Shown here one piece after another: positions 27,752-37,644 of a stretch of 64,000 bases of DNA. The stretch lies in the NCBI RefSeq assembly GCF_002138415.1, contig NZ_CP015612.1, positions 4,070,001 to 4,134,000 on the forward strand, in the 5' to 3' direction. Position numbers and translations under genes: made by a program. The notes beneath the pieces were generated by a model that was not told the DNA's origin, searched no databases, and saw nothing but the letters and a program-made list of their open reading frames with translations. Source of the DNA: Stenotrophomonas maltophilia. GTDB taxonomy: Bacteria; Pseudomonadota; Gammaproteobacteria; Xanthomonadales; Xanthomonadaceae. Numbering within the stretch: the stretch's first letter is position 1; every line of letters begins with the position of its first letter.

Positions 27752-29013
27752 TCAGTGCGGTGTGGCTCGGACAGCGCCAGCAGCAGCGCGACCCAGGCGG
27801 CATAGAACGACGCGGTGCGCATGTCACGCAGCATCATTTCGGTAACGCCGAAGACGGCGAAGGCCACGCAGATGCTCAACCCTGCAGCGGCATGCAACCG
27901 CGATCGCTCGTCGCCACGCCACAGGCGTGGCAGGAACACCAGTGCGGGCGCCAGGTACACCAGCACCAGCCCCAGCCCGCCCAGCACACCATAGGTGGCC
28001 AGGAAGTACAGCAGGTCGTTGTGGGTCTCGCCGAAATCACGCGCGACCATCGCCGAGACCTTGCCCTGTTCGGCAAGCCGTTCCAGTTCCTGGCGGAAGC
28101 GGTTGCCGCCCCCGACGCCGAACACTGGTTGCTCACGGATCATGTAGCCCGCTGCGCTCCACAACTGCAGGCGGATGCAGACCGAAGTATCGGCCAGGTG
28201 GTCGGCACTGCAATCACCGTACTCGTTCACACCGGCATCGATGCGATCGCGCAGCGCACCATCGTGGGTGGCGACAATGCCTACGCCCGCCGCAAGTACC
28301 AGGCCCAGCAGGATCTTCATGCGGCCAAGCCGACGCCCCATCACCAGCAGGCCGATCAGCAGGAAACAGGGAATCGCCAGCAGGCCACCGCGGGTCTGCG
28401 TCCACAGGAATGCAATCAGGCCCAGGATGCCGGTCAGCAGCTTCAGCGTCGCCTCGATGCGGGTAAATCGGGTCACCGGCAGGCCCAGTGACAACAGGCT
28501 CAACACGCCAAACAACAGGGTCAGGTCACCGTAGGTCACCGCGTTGAACTGCTGGGTGGCCGGCCGCGCGCCGGTTTCCAGCGCCAGCCAGCCAATGATC
28601 ACCGCTGCCGACCACACTGCAGGCAGGGTTCCCAACAGGGCGCGCCCAAGGATCCTGCGTGGCACCCGCAGCGCAGCGAACAGGATCAACAGCATCGACA
28701 GCAGCCGCGCCGCTTTTTCGACCTCCGATCCCTTCCAGATGCCATGCACACCGAGGCTGACCAGAACACCCACCAGCATCACGCCCATGCCGATGCCCAT
28801 CCACGCATAGCGACGGACGGAACCCGGCAGCAGGGCCGGCGATGCCGAGGGCATCAGCAGCAGGATCAGCGACAACAGGATCACCAGATAGAAGCCTGCG
28901 CTGCCGCCTTCCATGGTGAGCATCAACAACGTCGGCAATGCCCCCAGCGCCACCGTATAGGCGCCGGCCAGGAAGCCCGACGTGCGGGAAGTAGACGGAG
29001 AAAGCGGGATCAC
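27724..29013 (-). CDS. O-antigen ligase / Wzy_C family membrane protein
   Basis: 429 residues with about 11-12 helices. The large periplasmic loop contains EQPVFGVGGGNRFRQELERL and GETHNDLLYFLATYGVLGGL, the family's conserved H-containing block. Family members join O-antigen to lipid A-core (WaaL) or polymerise O units (Wzy). Sitting among LPS glycosyltransferases it is most likely WaaL, though motifs alone do not separate WaaL from Wzy. Confidence 0.85.
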   Translation of the reverse strand: MIPLSPSTSRTSGFLAGAYTVALGALPTLLMLTMEGGSAGFYLVILLSLILLLMPSASPALLPGSVRRYAWMGIGMGVMLVGVLVSLGVHGIWKGSEVEKAARLLSMLLILFAALRVPRRILGRALLGTLPAVWSAAVIIGWLALETGARPATQQFNAVTYGDLTLLFGVLSLLSLGLPVTRFTRIEATLKLLTGILGLIAFLWTQTRGGLLAIPCFLLIGLLVMGRRLGRMKILLGLVLAAGVGIVATHDGALRDRIDAGVNEYGDCSADHLADTSVCIRLQLWSAAGYMIREQPVFGVGGGNRFRQELERLAEQGKVSAMVARDFGETHNDLLYFLATYGVLGGLGLVLVYLAPALVFLPRLWRGDERSRLHAAAGLSICVAFAVFGVTEMMLRDMRTASFYAAWVALLLALSEPHRTDQREPSTAS

Positions 29014-29130
29014 GTGGTGCGGTCGGCGGGTCGGTAGCGGGAGACCGGCACGGTGCCGGGAGCGGTGCTCATTCTAGGGCAGAGCGGGCCTTCGATTGTC
29101 GCAGAGCCATCATGCTCGTCGCTCATTCGT

Positions 29131-30852
29131 TCAGTCCTCATCCGGTGGCCCCTGCAGCAGGTACTCGCGCTCCAGTTCCGCCACCGTGGGCGCGCAGGTG
29201 CCCTTTACGACCGCGGCAGGAACCAGCCACCAGCGCCGCCGGTTGGAAATACCTGCCATCTCCGCCCGTGAACGATCGATGCATCCCTGCATGGCATCGT
29301 CGTTCACCAGCAGCCAACGTCGTCCGGGGTCCAGCCGCTGCCAGCGCACGGCCGCCTGCAGCTGCTCATGCCAGCGGTTCTCGAATCCAAACGTGGCCGC
29401 CGGCCTGTCGGCCATCAGCAGGTTCTGCTCCTTCCAGGCCACCAACCCCAGCTCCGCATCCGGCGCGAGGCGTGCGCCGACGTCGCGCATCAATCCACGC
29501 GCGGAGCTTGAATCATTCAGCAACGGGTAGCCGACCAGGCCATACAGCACCCAGGCCGCGGTCAGGGTCGAGACCAACGCCAGGTGGCTGCGACGGCGTC
29601 CTGCCACCATCAGACCCAGCCCGCCCCAGAGTCCCATCGCCAGGATCGCCCAGGCCAGCGCGTCGGTCGCGCCAGGCGGCAACCCGCGACCACGGGTGAG
29701 GTTCACTTCGAAGTGCGGATCACCCAGCAGCGCAAGCGCCCCGACCAGGGTCAGGGCCGCCGCCAGCACCGCGGTGCAGCCCCACAGCAGGCCCTGCACG
29801 TCGCGCCGCTTCATCAACCCGGGCAACAGGGGCGCGAGTGCCAGGCAGAACATCGGCAACGCCGGCAGGATGTAGACGTCGCGCTTGCCATCGGGAATGG
29901 AGAAGAACAGCACCAGCAGCAAGCACCAGGCCAGCGGCAGCAGGTAGCGTGGGTCACGTCGGAGCAGGCGCCTGCGCCATGCAGGAATCGCCCACGGCAG
30001 CGCCAGGAACGCCGGGATCCACATCGACGGCATCACGCCGAAGAAGTACCACCACGGCTGGTGATGATCCCAGGAATGCGTATAGCGGCGCGCCGTCTGC
30101 CGGAACAGGATGTCGCTGATGTAGTCACGGTATTCGTCCGAACCGGTGCCCAGTCCAGCCAGCAGCATCGGTACCAGCCACAATGACACCGCCAGCAGGA
30201 ATGCCAGTGGCGCCAGCCAGAAGCGTCCATCGCGCGCATGCAGGGACACACGCGGCCAGTGCAGGGCCGAGGCGATGGCCGCCGGCACGACCATCAGCAG
30301 GGCGAGCATGCCCACCCCCTTGGTGATCACCCCGATCCCGGCGAACAACCAACCCAGCCACCACCAGCGCCAGGCCGGCCCCAGCAGCAGGTGGCGCAGC
30401 AGGCCATAGTTGGCCAGCGTGATGAACAGCACCAGCAGCGGGTCGATCTGCGCCTTCTTCGCCTGGAAGGTGAACTGCAACGCGAACAGCAGCGCCCATC
30501 CCGCGTACAGCCCCACCTGCCGCGTCCACAACCGGCGACCGAGATCGACCACGCACCACAGCGTGCCCAGGGCCGCCAGCAGCGACGGCAGCAGGAAGGC
30601 CACCCGCCAGTGGCCGATCACGCCGTACAGCGTGGCCTGCCACCACATCAGCATCGGCGGCTTGTCCGAATACAGCTCGGTGCCACGATGCGGGAACAAC
30701 CAGTAACCGCTGTCGACCATCTGCTTGGCCACCAGCGCGAAACGCGGTTCATCCGAAGGCCATGGATCACGGAGGCCCAGACCGGCCCCCAGCACAAGCA
30801 GGGCCATCACCACGAACAACCACGTCTGGCGCGACGCGTGGGTTTTCAGCAT
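29131..30852 (-). CDS. ArnT-like family 39 glycosyltransferase (integral membrane)
   Basis: 573 residues with about 12 helices, and a soluble periplasmic C terminus. The first periplasmic loop has GLRDPWPSDEPRFALVAKQM, whose acidic pair is the catalytic site of ArnT/PMT enzymes; YSDKPPMLMWWQATLYGV follows. Such enzymes move a sugar from undecaprenyl phosphate to lipid A or other surface molecules. ArnT would add aminoarabinose and affect polymyxin resistance, but no other arn genes are here, so the sugar is uncertain. Confidence 0.85.
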   Translation of the reverse strand: MLKTHASRQTWLFVVMALLVLGAGLGLRDPWPSDEPRFALVAKQMVDSGYWLFPHRGTELYSDKPPMLMWWQATLYGVIGHWRVAFLLPSLLAALGTLWCVVDLGRRLWTRQVGLYAGWALLFALQFTFQAKKAQIDPLLVLFITLANYGLLRHLLLGPAWRWWWLGWLFAGIGVITKGVGMLALLMVVPAAIASALHWPRVSLHARDGRFWLAPLAFLLAVSLWLVPMLLAGLGTGSDEYRDYISDILFRQTARRYTHSWDHHQPWWYFFGVMPSMWIPAFLALPWAIPAWRRRLLRRDPRYLLPLAWCLLLVLFFSIPDGKRDVYILPALPMFCLALAPLLPGLMKRRDVQGLLWGCTAVLAAALTLVGALALLGDPHFEVNLTRGRGLPPGATDALAWAILAMGLWGGLGLMVAGRRRSHLALVSTLTAAWVLYGLVGYPLLNDSSSARGLMRDVGARLAPDAELGLVAWKEQNLLMADRPAATFGFENRWHEQLQAAVRWQRLDPGRRWLLVNDDAMQGCIDRSRAEMAGISNRRRWWLVPAAVVKGTCAPTVAELEREYLLQGPPDED

Positions 30853-30875
30853 GGGACTCGAAACGGCAGCGGGGG

Positions 30876-32207
30876 TCAGGCTGCTTTTATCAGACGCGCG
30901 TAGAAGAAACCGTCAGCATCGTTGTCACCCGGCAGTCGCTGGCGTGCCACACCTTCGCAATCCACGCCGAATGCGTCGCCCAACGGCTGCGCCACGGCGT
31001 CCGGATGCCACTTCAGGAACGCGCGCACCTGATCGATGTTCTCGGCACGCAGGATCGAGCAGGTCGCATACAGCAGCACGCCGCCTGGGCGCAGCATCGA
31101 CCAGCAGGCTTCCAGCAGGCGCGCCTGCACACCGACAAGCGCATCGATGTCTTCGGCACGGCGGTGGAACATCACATCCGGCTGACGACGGATCACACCG
31201 GTGGCTGAACACGGTGCATCCAGCAGGATCGCGTCGAACGGCACGCCATCCCACCACGAACCGGGGTCACTGGCATCGGCGGCCAGCGTCTGTGCATGCT
31301 CGCCCACCCCGGTACGGGTGTAGGTGTCGCGTGCACGGGCCAGCCGTCTCGCGTCGATATCCAGCGCCAGCAAACGCAGGCTGGGGTCACGCTCAAGCAG
31401 GTGCGCCGACTTGCCGCCAGGTGCCGCGCAGGCATCCAGCACACGTGCACCGGCCACCGGCGCCAGCGCATCGGCCGCGCATTGCGCCGATAGGTCCTGC
31501 ACCGACAGCGCACCGTCGGCGAAGCCGGGCAGCTGGTTCACGGCAACGGGAGCCGCCAGGCGCAACGCATCGGCGCAGAGCGCACTGGCTTCGGCGGCAA
31601 TGCCCGCCTCGGCCAGCGCGGCCAGCGCCTTGTCGCGGCCACCATGCTGGCGGTTCGCGCGCAGCCACAATGGTGCCGGCTGAAGGCTGGCGTTGAAGAT
31701 CGCCTCGGCCTGCATCGGCCAATCGCGCTCAATCGCATCGGCCAGCCAATCCGGGAAGGCATCGCGTGCGGGCTGCTCAGGGAAACCTTCGCGCTGCGCA
31801 CGGCGCAGGATCGCGTTGACCAGGCCTGCCTGGCGTTCGCGACCCAGCGCGCGCGCCGCATCGACCGTGGCCGACAGCGCCGCGTGCGCCGGCAGCTCCA
31901 GCACATCCAGCTGCGCGAATCCGACCATCAGCAGCGTGCGCAGATCGGCGTCACGCGCCGACAGCGGCTTCTGCATCCACGACTGCAGCGCGGCGTCATA
32001 GGTGCTGCGACGGCGCAGGACGGCAAAACACAGGGCTTCCAGCAGCGCACGGTCGCGGCTGTCGGCCAGCTTCGGCAGCGCCCAGGCCAGTTCAGCCTTC
32101 AACGAACGGCCACGGGTGAACACCTGTGCCAGTACACGTGCGGCGAGCATGCGCGTGGCCGCGCCCGGTGCCGCCTTGGCGACGGAGAAATCGTTCTGCT
32201 TCGACAC
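30876..32207 (-). CDS. rsmB: 16S rRNA m5C967 methyltransferase
   Basis: 443 residues. The N-terminal NusB-like RNA-binding domain (residues ~15-150) is followed by the SAM-dependent methyltransferase. [15 protein letters not shown] is the SAM site, [17 protein letters not shown] holds the first catalytic Cys, and LLYATCSI the second. Start is GTG 32207, 3 nt after the fmt stop, so translation is coupled in a def-fmt-rsmB run on the minus strand. Confidence 0.96.
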   Translation of the reverse strand: MSKQNDFSVAKAAPGAATRMLAARVLAQVFTRGRSLKAELAWALPKLADSRDRALLEALCFAVLRRRSTYDAALQSWMQKPLSARDADLRTLLMVGFAQLDVLELPAHAALSATVDAARALGRERQAGLVNAILRRAQREGFPEQPARDAFPDWLADAIERDWPMQAEAIFNASLQPAPLWLRANRQHGGRDKALAALAEAGIAAEASALCADALRLAAPVAVNQLPGFADGALSVQDLSAQCAADALAPVAGARVLDACAAPGGKSAHLLERDPSLRLLALDIDARRLARARDTYTRTGVGEHAQTLAADASDPGSWWDGVPFDAILLDAPCSATGVIRRQPDVMFHRRAEDIDALVGVQARLLEACWSMLRPGGVLLYATCSILRAENIDQVRAFLKWHPDAVAQPLGDAFGVDCEGVARQRLPGDNDADGFFYARLIKAA

Positions 32208-32210
32208 CGC

Positions 32211-33134
32211 TTACGCTCCCACGCGCAGGTCGCGGCGAGCGTTGAGGTAGTCGGCGGCGGTGATCGCCTTGCCGCCTTCACGCTGCAGCACGCGCAGGCG
32301 CAATGCACCCTGGCCACAGGCGATGTCGATGCCATCGCGGCTGGCGGCCAGCACCGTACCCGGTGCCTGGCCGTGGTCCGCCTCCAGCGCCACCGCGCCA
32401 TGGATGCGCACGCGTTCGCCGGCCAGCGTCGCCTCGGCGATCGGCCACGGATTGAAGGCGCGCACGGTGCGCGCCAGCGCGCCCGCGTCCTGCGCCCAGT
32501 CCAGCTTCGCTTCGGCCTTGTCCAGCTTGTGCGCGTAGGTCACACCCTGTTCCGGCTGCGGCCGCGCGATCGGCTTGATGCCAGCACGCAGCAGGCCCAG
32601 ACCATCGGACAGTACCTGCGCACCCAGTTCGGCCAGCTTGTCATGCAGCTGGCCACCGGTATCGGTGGCAGCGATCGGCAACTCCTGGTGCAGCAGCACC
32701 GGACCGGTATCCAGGCCGGCCTCCATCTGCATCAGGCAGACGCCGGTCTTCGCGTCACCGGCCTGGATCGCACGCTGGATCGGCGCGGCACCGCGCCAGC
32801 GCGGCAGCAGCGAGGCATGCACGTTCCAGCAGCCGTGGGTCGGAATGGCCAGCACCGCCTTGGGCAGGATCAGACCGTAGGCCACCACCACCATCAGGTC
32901 CGGCTGCAGATCGCGCAGCTGCTGCTGGGCGGCCTCGTCCTTCAACGATTCGGGCTGGTAGACCGGAATGCCACGGGCCACGGCTTCCAGCTTGACCGGC
33001 GACGGCGCCAGGCCACGGCCACGTCCGGCCGGACGATCAGGCTGGGTGTAGACGGCCACGACCTCATGATGGCGCGCAGCCGCGCGCAGCGATGACACCG
33101 CGAATTCCGGCGTACCGGCAAAGACAATCCTCAT
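32211..33134 (-). CDS. fmt: Methionyl-tRNA formyltransferase
   Basis: 307 residues, normal length. It starts [19 protein letters not shown]; the catalytic region shows [20 protein letters not shown] and the SLLPR loop, with [11 protein letters not shown] after. It formylates initiator Met-tRNA using formyl-tetrahydrofolate. It lies between def and rsmB; a terminator-like hairpin separates it from def. Confidence 0.97.
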   Translation of the reverse strand: MRIVFAGTPEFAVSSLRAAARHHEVVAVYTQPDRPAGRGRGLAPSPVKLEAVARGIPVYQPESLKDEAAQQQLRDLQPDLMVVVAYGLILPKAVLAIPTHGCWNVHASLLPRWRGAAPIQRAIQAGDAKTGVCLMQMEAGLDTGPVLLHQELPIAATDTGGQLHDKLAELGAQVLSDGLGLLRAGIKPIARPQPEQGVTYAHKLDKAEAKLDWAQDAGALARTVRAFNPWPIAEATLAGERVRIHGAVALEADHGQAPGTVLAASRDGIDIACGQGALRLRVLQREGGKAITAADYLNARRDLRVGA

Positions 33135-33167
33135 GGCTACCCCACTTGCAGGATGGATTCGTGCAGG

Positions 33168-33197
33168 AAAGAAAACGGCGCCGTCGGCCGGCGCCGT
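33168..33197 (-). terminator. Terminator between def and fmt
   Basis: ACGGCGCCG, 5-nt loop, CGGCGCCGT, then TTTTCTTTC on the minus strand. It may partly end def transcripts, so fmt-rsmB may rely on readthrough or its own promoter. Confidence 0.7.
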
Positions 33198-33254
33198 ACA
33201 GCCCGCGCGTGCCGCGCAGGCGCGGGCCACCCGAAGGGCGGCCCGGATTGGCGA

Positions 33255-33767
33255 TCACGCCACGTGCTTGCGCTGCTTGGCCAGCTTCTTGCGCACCATC
33301 TCGCGCTTGAGCGGCGACAGATAGTCGATGAACAGCTTGCCGTCCAGGTGATCCATTTCGTGCTGGATGCAGGTGGCCAGCACTTCGCCGGCTTCCAGCT
33401 GCTGTTCCTGGCCGTTGCGGTCCAGGTACTTCACGGTAATGGTATCGGCACGGGTCACGTCGGCGAAGATGCCCGGAACCGACAGGCAGCCTTCCTGGTA
33501 CACCCGCCCCCCGTCCTTGGCGACGATTTCCGGGTTGATGAACACATGCGGTTCATTCTTTTCTTCGCTGACGTCGATGACCATGAAGCGCTTGTGCACG
33601 TCCACCTGGGTGGCGGCCAGGCCGATGCCCGGGGCGTCGTACATGGTCAGGAACATGTTGTCGATCAGTTCCTGGAAGGCCGGCGTGGTGACTTCGGCAG
33701 CTTCGATCAACGCGGCCTTGGTACGCAGGCGCGGATCGGGGAACTCGAGAATGGGAAGAAGGGCCAT
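33255..33767 (-). CDS. def: Peptide deformylase
   Basis: 170 residues. All three zinc-site motifs are present: [13 protein letters not shown] and QHEMDHLDG. It removes the formyl group from new proteins, the counterpart of Fmt just downstream. ATG 33767 gives the family start [18 protein letters not shown]. It diverges from the LysM gene. Confidence 0.98.
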   Translation of the reverse strand: MALLPILEFPDPRLRTKAALIEAAEVTTPAFQELIDNMFLTMYDAPGIGLAATQVDVHKRFMVIDVSEEKNEPHVFINPEIVAKDGGRVYQEGCLSVPGIFADVTRADTITVKYLDRNGQEQQLEAGEVLATCIQHEMDHLDGKLFIDYLSPLKREMVRKKLAKQRKHVA

Positions 33768-33852
33768 GGCTGTTTCCGGATAGGGGGCCGGCACGCCGGC
33801 ATACGTCGCAGATTCTAGCTCCAACGCTTGCCTTGCGCCCCGGTTTCTGGAC

Positions 33853-33858
33853 TATAGT
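33853..33858 (+). promoter_or_regulatory. Candidate -10 element of the LysM-dprA side
   Basis: TATAGT lies about 36 nt upstream of the LysM gene start in the divergent def/LysM gap. A good -35 at the ideal spacing is not obvious (TTGCCT is 19 bp away). Confidence 0.35.
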
Positions 33859-33893
33859 GCGCGGACCTGTTGGGGAATCAGGGCTTCACACCT

Positions 33894-35027
33894 ATGTTGC
33901 TTCGTTTTCGTACGGTCGCCGCCGCGGCGATGCTGACCGTGGCTGCCTATGCTACCGCCGTGGAAGTGAATGGCGGGCACCCGGACACCTATGTGGTCCG
34001 AAAAGGGGATACGTTGTGGGATATCGCCGCACGTTTCCTGCAGAAGCCGTGGCTGTGGCCGGAGATCTGGCAGGCCAATCCGCAGATCGCCAATCCGCAC
34101 CTGATCTATCCCGGTGACGTGCTCAGCCTGGCCTATCTGGACCGGGTCACCGTGGCGGCCCAGCCCGGCCCGCGCCAGGAGGCCCCGATCGACGCCATTC
34201 CGCTGGCCCAGGTCGAGCCGTTCCTGAAGCAGCTGAGCGTGGTCGACAGCATCGAGCAGCTGCCCGCCGTTGTCGGCCTGGAAGACGAACGCCTGCGCGT
34301 TACCGGCGGCAACACCGCCTATGTGCGCCTGGCCGATGCCCAGCTGGGCCAGCGCTGGGCCGTGGTGCGCCCGACCGTGCGCTATGCCCAGCCCAAGCCG
34401 ACCGAGGACCTGACCGCCAACGGCGATGTCACGCCGGGCAGTGGCAACCTCTGGAAGGCCTACAACGCGCCCAACGCGCGCCGCGGCGTGCTCGGCTACG
34501 AGTTGGCCCAGGTCGCCACCGGTACCATCACCCGGGTCGCTGGCGGCAAGGTCGAGGCCTCCACCCTGGCGCTGGACAAGGATGTGGGCGGCCGTGAAGT
34601 GCGTGCCGGCGACCGTCTGGTCCCGGTCGAAGCCAAGCCGTACGACCTGCAGTTCGTGCCGCATGTACCGGCGGCCAGCGTCGAGGGCGTCGACGTGCGC
34701 GTGCTGGCGGTGACCGACATGTTCACTGCCGGTGGCCCGCGCGACGTGATCGCGATCTCGGCAGGGCGCACCCAGGGCGTGGACAATGGCACCGTGTTCT
34801 CGCTGTGGCGGCCGGGCCGCCATGTGACGGACCGCATGAAGTACCCGACCTCGTCGCGTATGGACGATGCCCTCAGCGGCAACGTTGGCCGGGTTGCGCT
34901 GCCGGATGAGTACGCCGCGCACGCGATGGTGTTCCGTACCTTCGACAACGTCAGCTACGCACTGGTGATGCAGGGCGTGAAGCCGGTGCGCGTGGGTTAC
35001 AACGCACTGCATCCGGACGCGAAGTAA
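33894..35027 (+). CDS. LysM-domain envelope protein
   Basis: 377 residues. A signal peptide (LLRFRTVAAAAMLTVAAYAT) is followed by one LysM domain (YVVRKGDTLWDIAARFLQ ... NPHLIYPGDVLSL, residues ~35-85) that binds peptidoglycan. The remaining ~290 residues are beta-rich, with no catalytic motif visible. The def-LysM-dprA order is common in Xanthomonadaceae and other gammaproteobacteria. The exact role is unknown; it is probably periplasmic. Confidence 0.9.
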   Translation: MLLRFRTVAAAAMLTVAAYATAVEVNGGHPDTYVVRKGDTLWDIAARFLQKPWLWPEIWQANPQIANPHLIYPGDVLSLAYLDRVTVAAQPGPRQEAPIDAIPLAQVEPFLKQLSVVDSIEQLPAVVGLEDERLRVTGGNTAYVRLADAQLGQRWAVVRPTVRYAQPKPTEDLTANGDVTPGSGNLWKAYNAPNARRGVLGYELAQVATGTITRVAGGKVEASTLALDKDVGGREVRAGDRLVPVEAKPYDLQFVPHVPAASVEGVDVRVLAVTDMFTAGGPRDVIAISAGRTQGVDNGTVFSLWRPGRHVTDRMKYPTSSRMDDALSGNVGRVALPDEYAAHAMVFRTFDNVSYALVMQGVKPVRVGYNALHPDAK

Positions 35028-35056
35028 CGGTTGCCGGGCTGCCCCGGCCACAGCAG

Positions 35057-35079
35057 GGAGTGCCGGCCGCTGGCCGGCA
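35057..35079. repeat. Single SMAG-type repeat (GGAG variant)
   Basis: One GGAGTGCCGGCCGCTGG hairpin unit, with the tip changed from GTAG to GGAG. It lies 30 bp after the LysM gene and just before its terminator. Confidence 0.65.
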
Positions 35080-35112
35080 GGCATCTCCGGCAAAGTCTGA
35101 CAGCCGCATGCG

Positions 35113-35138
35113 AAGGCGCCCTAGGGCGCCTTTGTTGT
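35113..35138 (+). terminator. Terminator after the LysM gene
   Basis: AAGGCGCCC, a 2-nt centre and GGGCGCCTT, then TTGTTGT. It lies just ahead of dprA, so dprA may have its own promoter. Confidence 0.7.
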
Positions 35139-35158
35139 ATGCGCCCGATAGTGGGGGG

Positions 35159-36286
35159 ATGACCAACCAAGCTGACGAGGCGCTGCTGCGCCTGTTGATG
35201 GCAGGCGGCGCGCTGGCGCCACGGCGGGCCCTGCTGCAGGCCGCGGGCAGCGCAGAGATTGCGATCGCGCAGGGCGCCGCGAACTGGCGCGCACACGGCT
35301 GCACGCCGGAACAGTGCGCCGCACTGGAACGCCCGGACGCCCGGGCCTGGGCCGTGGCACGGCGCTGGCTGGAAGACGACAACCAGCACCTGCTGGCCTT
35401 CACCGATCCGGCATTCCCTCCGCCCTTGCAGGATGTCCCCAACCCACCCCTGGCGCTGTTCATCGCCGGCGACCCCAGCCTGGCCTGGCGCCCGTCGGTG
35501 GCGCTGGTCGGCAGCCGCTCGCCGACACCGGGCGGACGCGCGTTGGCAGCCCGGTTCGCCGGCTGCTTCGTCGAAGCCGGGCTGGCGGTGACCAGCGGCC
35601 TGGCGGCGGGCATCGACGCGGCCGCCCACCAGGCCACGCTGGAGGCCGGCGGCTGCACTGTGGCGGTCATCGGCACCGGCCCGGACCGGGCCTACCCGGA
35701 CAGCCACGCCCGGCTGCAGGCCCGGATCGCCACCCAAGGCGCGGTGCTCAGCGAGTACCTGCCGGGAACACCGGCACGCCCCGGCCACTTTCCCGCCCGC
35801 AACCGGCTGGTGGCTGGGCTGGCGCTGGCGACGGTGGTGGTCGAGGCCGCCCAGCGCTCGGGTGCCCTGATCACCGCACGCCTGGCTGCCGAGGCCGGCC
35901 GCGAGGTCTGCGCCCTGCCCGGCTCGGTACTCAATCCACGCGCGGCGGGCTGCCATCGGCTGATCCGTGAGGGTGCTGCACTGGTCGAGCGCCCGGAGGA
36001 GGTCCTTGAACTGCTGGCCCCCGCCCTTCGCCAGCAGCTGCCGGGCTTGCAATCACGGTTGGCCACCCCCACTGAACAGGCACCGCCGGTACTCCTGCCG
36101 GCGCGCTGGGCCGACGACCCTGACTACCAGTGCTTGTGGCGGGCCCTGGACCACAACCCAAGCGGTATGGATTCACTGATCACGCGCTGTGGATTGACGG
36201 CGCCCCAGGTGTCCTCCATGCTGCTGGCCATGGAACTGGCGGGAATCGTGGTGTGCGTACACGGCCGCTACTGTCGAACTCCCTAG
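35159..36286 (+). CDS. dprA: DNA processing protein DprA (natural transformation)
   Basis: 375 residues. The Rossmann-like domain carries [47 protein letters not shown] and [14 protein letters not shown], and a DprA winged-helix end covers residues ~315-370. DprA loads RecA on incoming single-stranded DNA and protects it. ATG 35159 has a G-rich site straight upstream. Its presence fits transformation-driven gene uptake, in keeping with the mosaic tract upstream. Confidence 0.96.
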   Translation: MTNQADEALLRLLMAGGALAPRRALLQAAGSAEIAIAQGAANWRAHGCTPEQCAALERPDARAWAVARRWLEDDNQHLLAFTDPAFPPPLQDVPNPPLALFIAGDPSLAWRPSVALVGSRSPTPGGRALAARFAGCFVEAGLAVTSGLAAGIDAAAHQATLEAGGCTVAVIGTGPDRAYPDSHARLQARIATQGAVLSEYLPGTPARPGHFPARNRLVAGLALATVVVEAAQRSGALITARLAAEAGREVCALPGSVLNPRAAGCHRLIREGAALVERPEEVLELLAPALRQQLPGLQSRLATPTEQAPPVLLPARWADDPDYQCLWRALDHNPSGMDSLITRCGLTAPQVSSMLLAMELAGIVVCVHGRYCRTP

Positions 36287-36329
36287 TTTCTTCACCTCCA
36301 CAGCGTCGCGCGACGCAGGCCGAGGGGCA

Positions 36330-36803
36330 ATGAAAGAGAGCATCCTGGATGTACTGCTGTACCTGTTTGAACACTATTTCAGCGAAGATGCGGACCTGAT
36401 CCGTGACCGCGATTCGCTCCAGAACGGCCTGATCCAGGCCGGTTTCAGCCCAACCGAGATCAACAAGGCATTCGACTGGCTCGATGCCCTGGCCGCGCAG
36501 CGGCCGAGCGTGGCCCAGGCACGGGTCGATGGCCCCGTGCGCGTCTACCACGGCCCCGAGCTGGACAAGCTGGACGTGGAATGCCGCGGTTTCCTGCTGT
36601 ACCTGGAACAGCACGGCATCCTCGACGCCGACCAGCGTGAGCTGGTGCTGGACCGGGCGATGGCCCTGGACCAGGACGAACTGGACCTGGACGACCTGAA
36701 GTGGGTCGTGCTGATGGTGCTGTTCAACCAGCCCGGCTCCGAGGCGGCGTATGCCTGGATGGAGACGCAGATGTTCATGGACGAGCCAGAACCCCTGCAC
36801 TGA
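36330..36803 (+). CDS. smg: Smg / DUF494 family protein
   Basis: 157 residues. The start [17 protein letters not shown] and the middle [20 protein letters not shown] are typical of Smg. It is always found between dprA and topA in this group, as here. It is helical, acidic and cytosolic; its function is not established. Confidence 0.93.
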   Translation: MKESILDVLLYLFEHYFSEDADLIRDRDSLQNGLIQAGFSPTEINKAFDWLDALAAQRPSVAQARVDGPVRVYHGPELDKLDVECRGFLLYLEQHGILDADQRELVLDRAMALDQDELDLDDLKWVVLMVLFNQPGSEAAYAWMETQMFMDEPEPLH

Positions 36804-36842
36804 CCGTACACTTGGGGGCATAGCGCATTCAGGAGCGTCCCC

Positions 36843-37595
36843 GTGAGCGAGTGGTTCCACGCAGAAGGCAACCGGCAGCAGGGTCCGCTGCCGGCGGAAC
36901 AGTTGGTCGAGTTGTTCCGCAACAACCAGATCTCCCTGGACACCCTGGTCTGGCGCGACGGCCTGCCGCAATGGCAGCCGTTGCGCACGGTGGTCGACGA
37001 ACTCGGCCTGATCGTGCCGGCGCTGGACGCTGCCGCCCCTCCCGTGGAACCCGAACCGGAACCGGTGGCACCGCCTCCGCCGCAGCCGCCGGTACTGCCG
37101 CCATCCACGCCGTACACCACCAGTGCATCGGCCACCGCCCTGCCGCCCCCGAAGAAGAAGCTGTCCGGCTGCGCCCTGACCGCCATCATCGGCGGCGGCC
37201 TGCTGTTGGTGCTGGTACCGATCGTGGCCATCCTGGCCGCCATCGCGTTGCCTGCCTACAACGACTACACCGTGCGCGCCAAGGTCGCCGGCGCAGTGAC
37301 CGCACTGCAGCCGTTGAAGGACCAGGTGCAGCACTTCGCCGATGACGAAGGCCGTTGCCCCGGTGCCAACGACGCCGGCTTCCCGGCCCCGGGCGACTTC
37401 ACCCAGGCCGGCCTGTCGGCGGTGAACATCGGCCGCTTCAACAACGGTCACTGCGGCATCGAGGCCACCCTGGCCGTACCCGGCAAGAAGCCCGATGGCG
37501 ACCTGCTGTGGCTGGAATACGATCGCGACAGCGGCCGCTGGGAATGCAGCGGCGAAAGCGACGACAAGTACCTGCCGCCGTCGTGCCGCGGCTGA
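36843..37595 (+). CDS. GYF_2-domain protein fused to a pilin-like membrane helix and domain
   Basis: 250 residues. The N-terminal GYF_2 domain (WFHAEGNRQQGPLPAEQLVE, residues 1-50) is followed by a Pro-rich linker (~60-100). Next comes a helix, VPIVAILAAIALPAYNDYT, that resembles a type IV pilin stem and leads into a pilin-like globular part with Cys at CPGAND, NNGHCGIE and WECSGESD. The pilin signal-peptidase site is absent because the domain is internal. GYF_2 usually binds proline-rich or envelope partners. Start GTG 36843. The next gene shares the GYF_2 domain. Confidence 0.85.
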   Translation: MSEWFHAEGNRQQGPLPAEQLVELFRNNQISLDTLVWRDGLPQWQPLRTVVDELGLIVPALDAAAPPVEPEPEPVAPPPPQPPVLPPSTPYTTSASATALPPPKKKLSGCALTAIIGGGLLLVLVPIVAILAAIALPAYNDYTVRAKVAGAVTALQPLKDQVQHFADDEGRCPGANDAGFPAPGDFTQAGLSAVNIGRFNNGHCGIEATLAVPGKKPDGDLLWLEYDRDSGRWECSGESDDKYLPPSCRG

Positions 37596-37644
37596 ACCGC
37601 GCGCGCACCGGCACCTCCAAGGACGACCCAACAGGGAACATGCA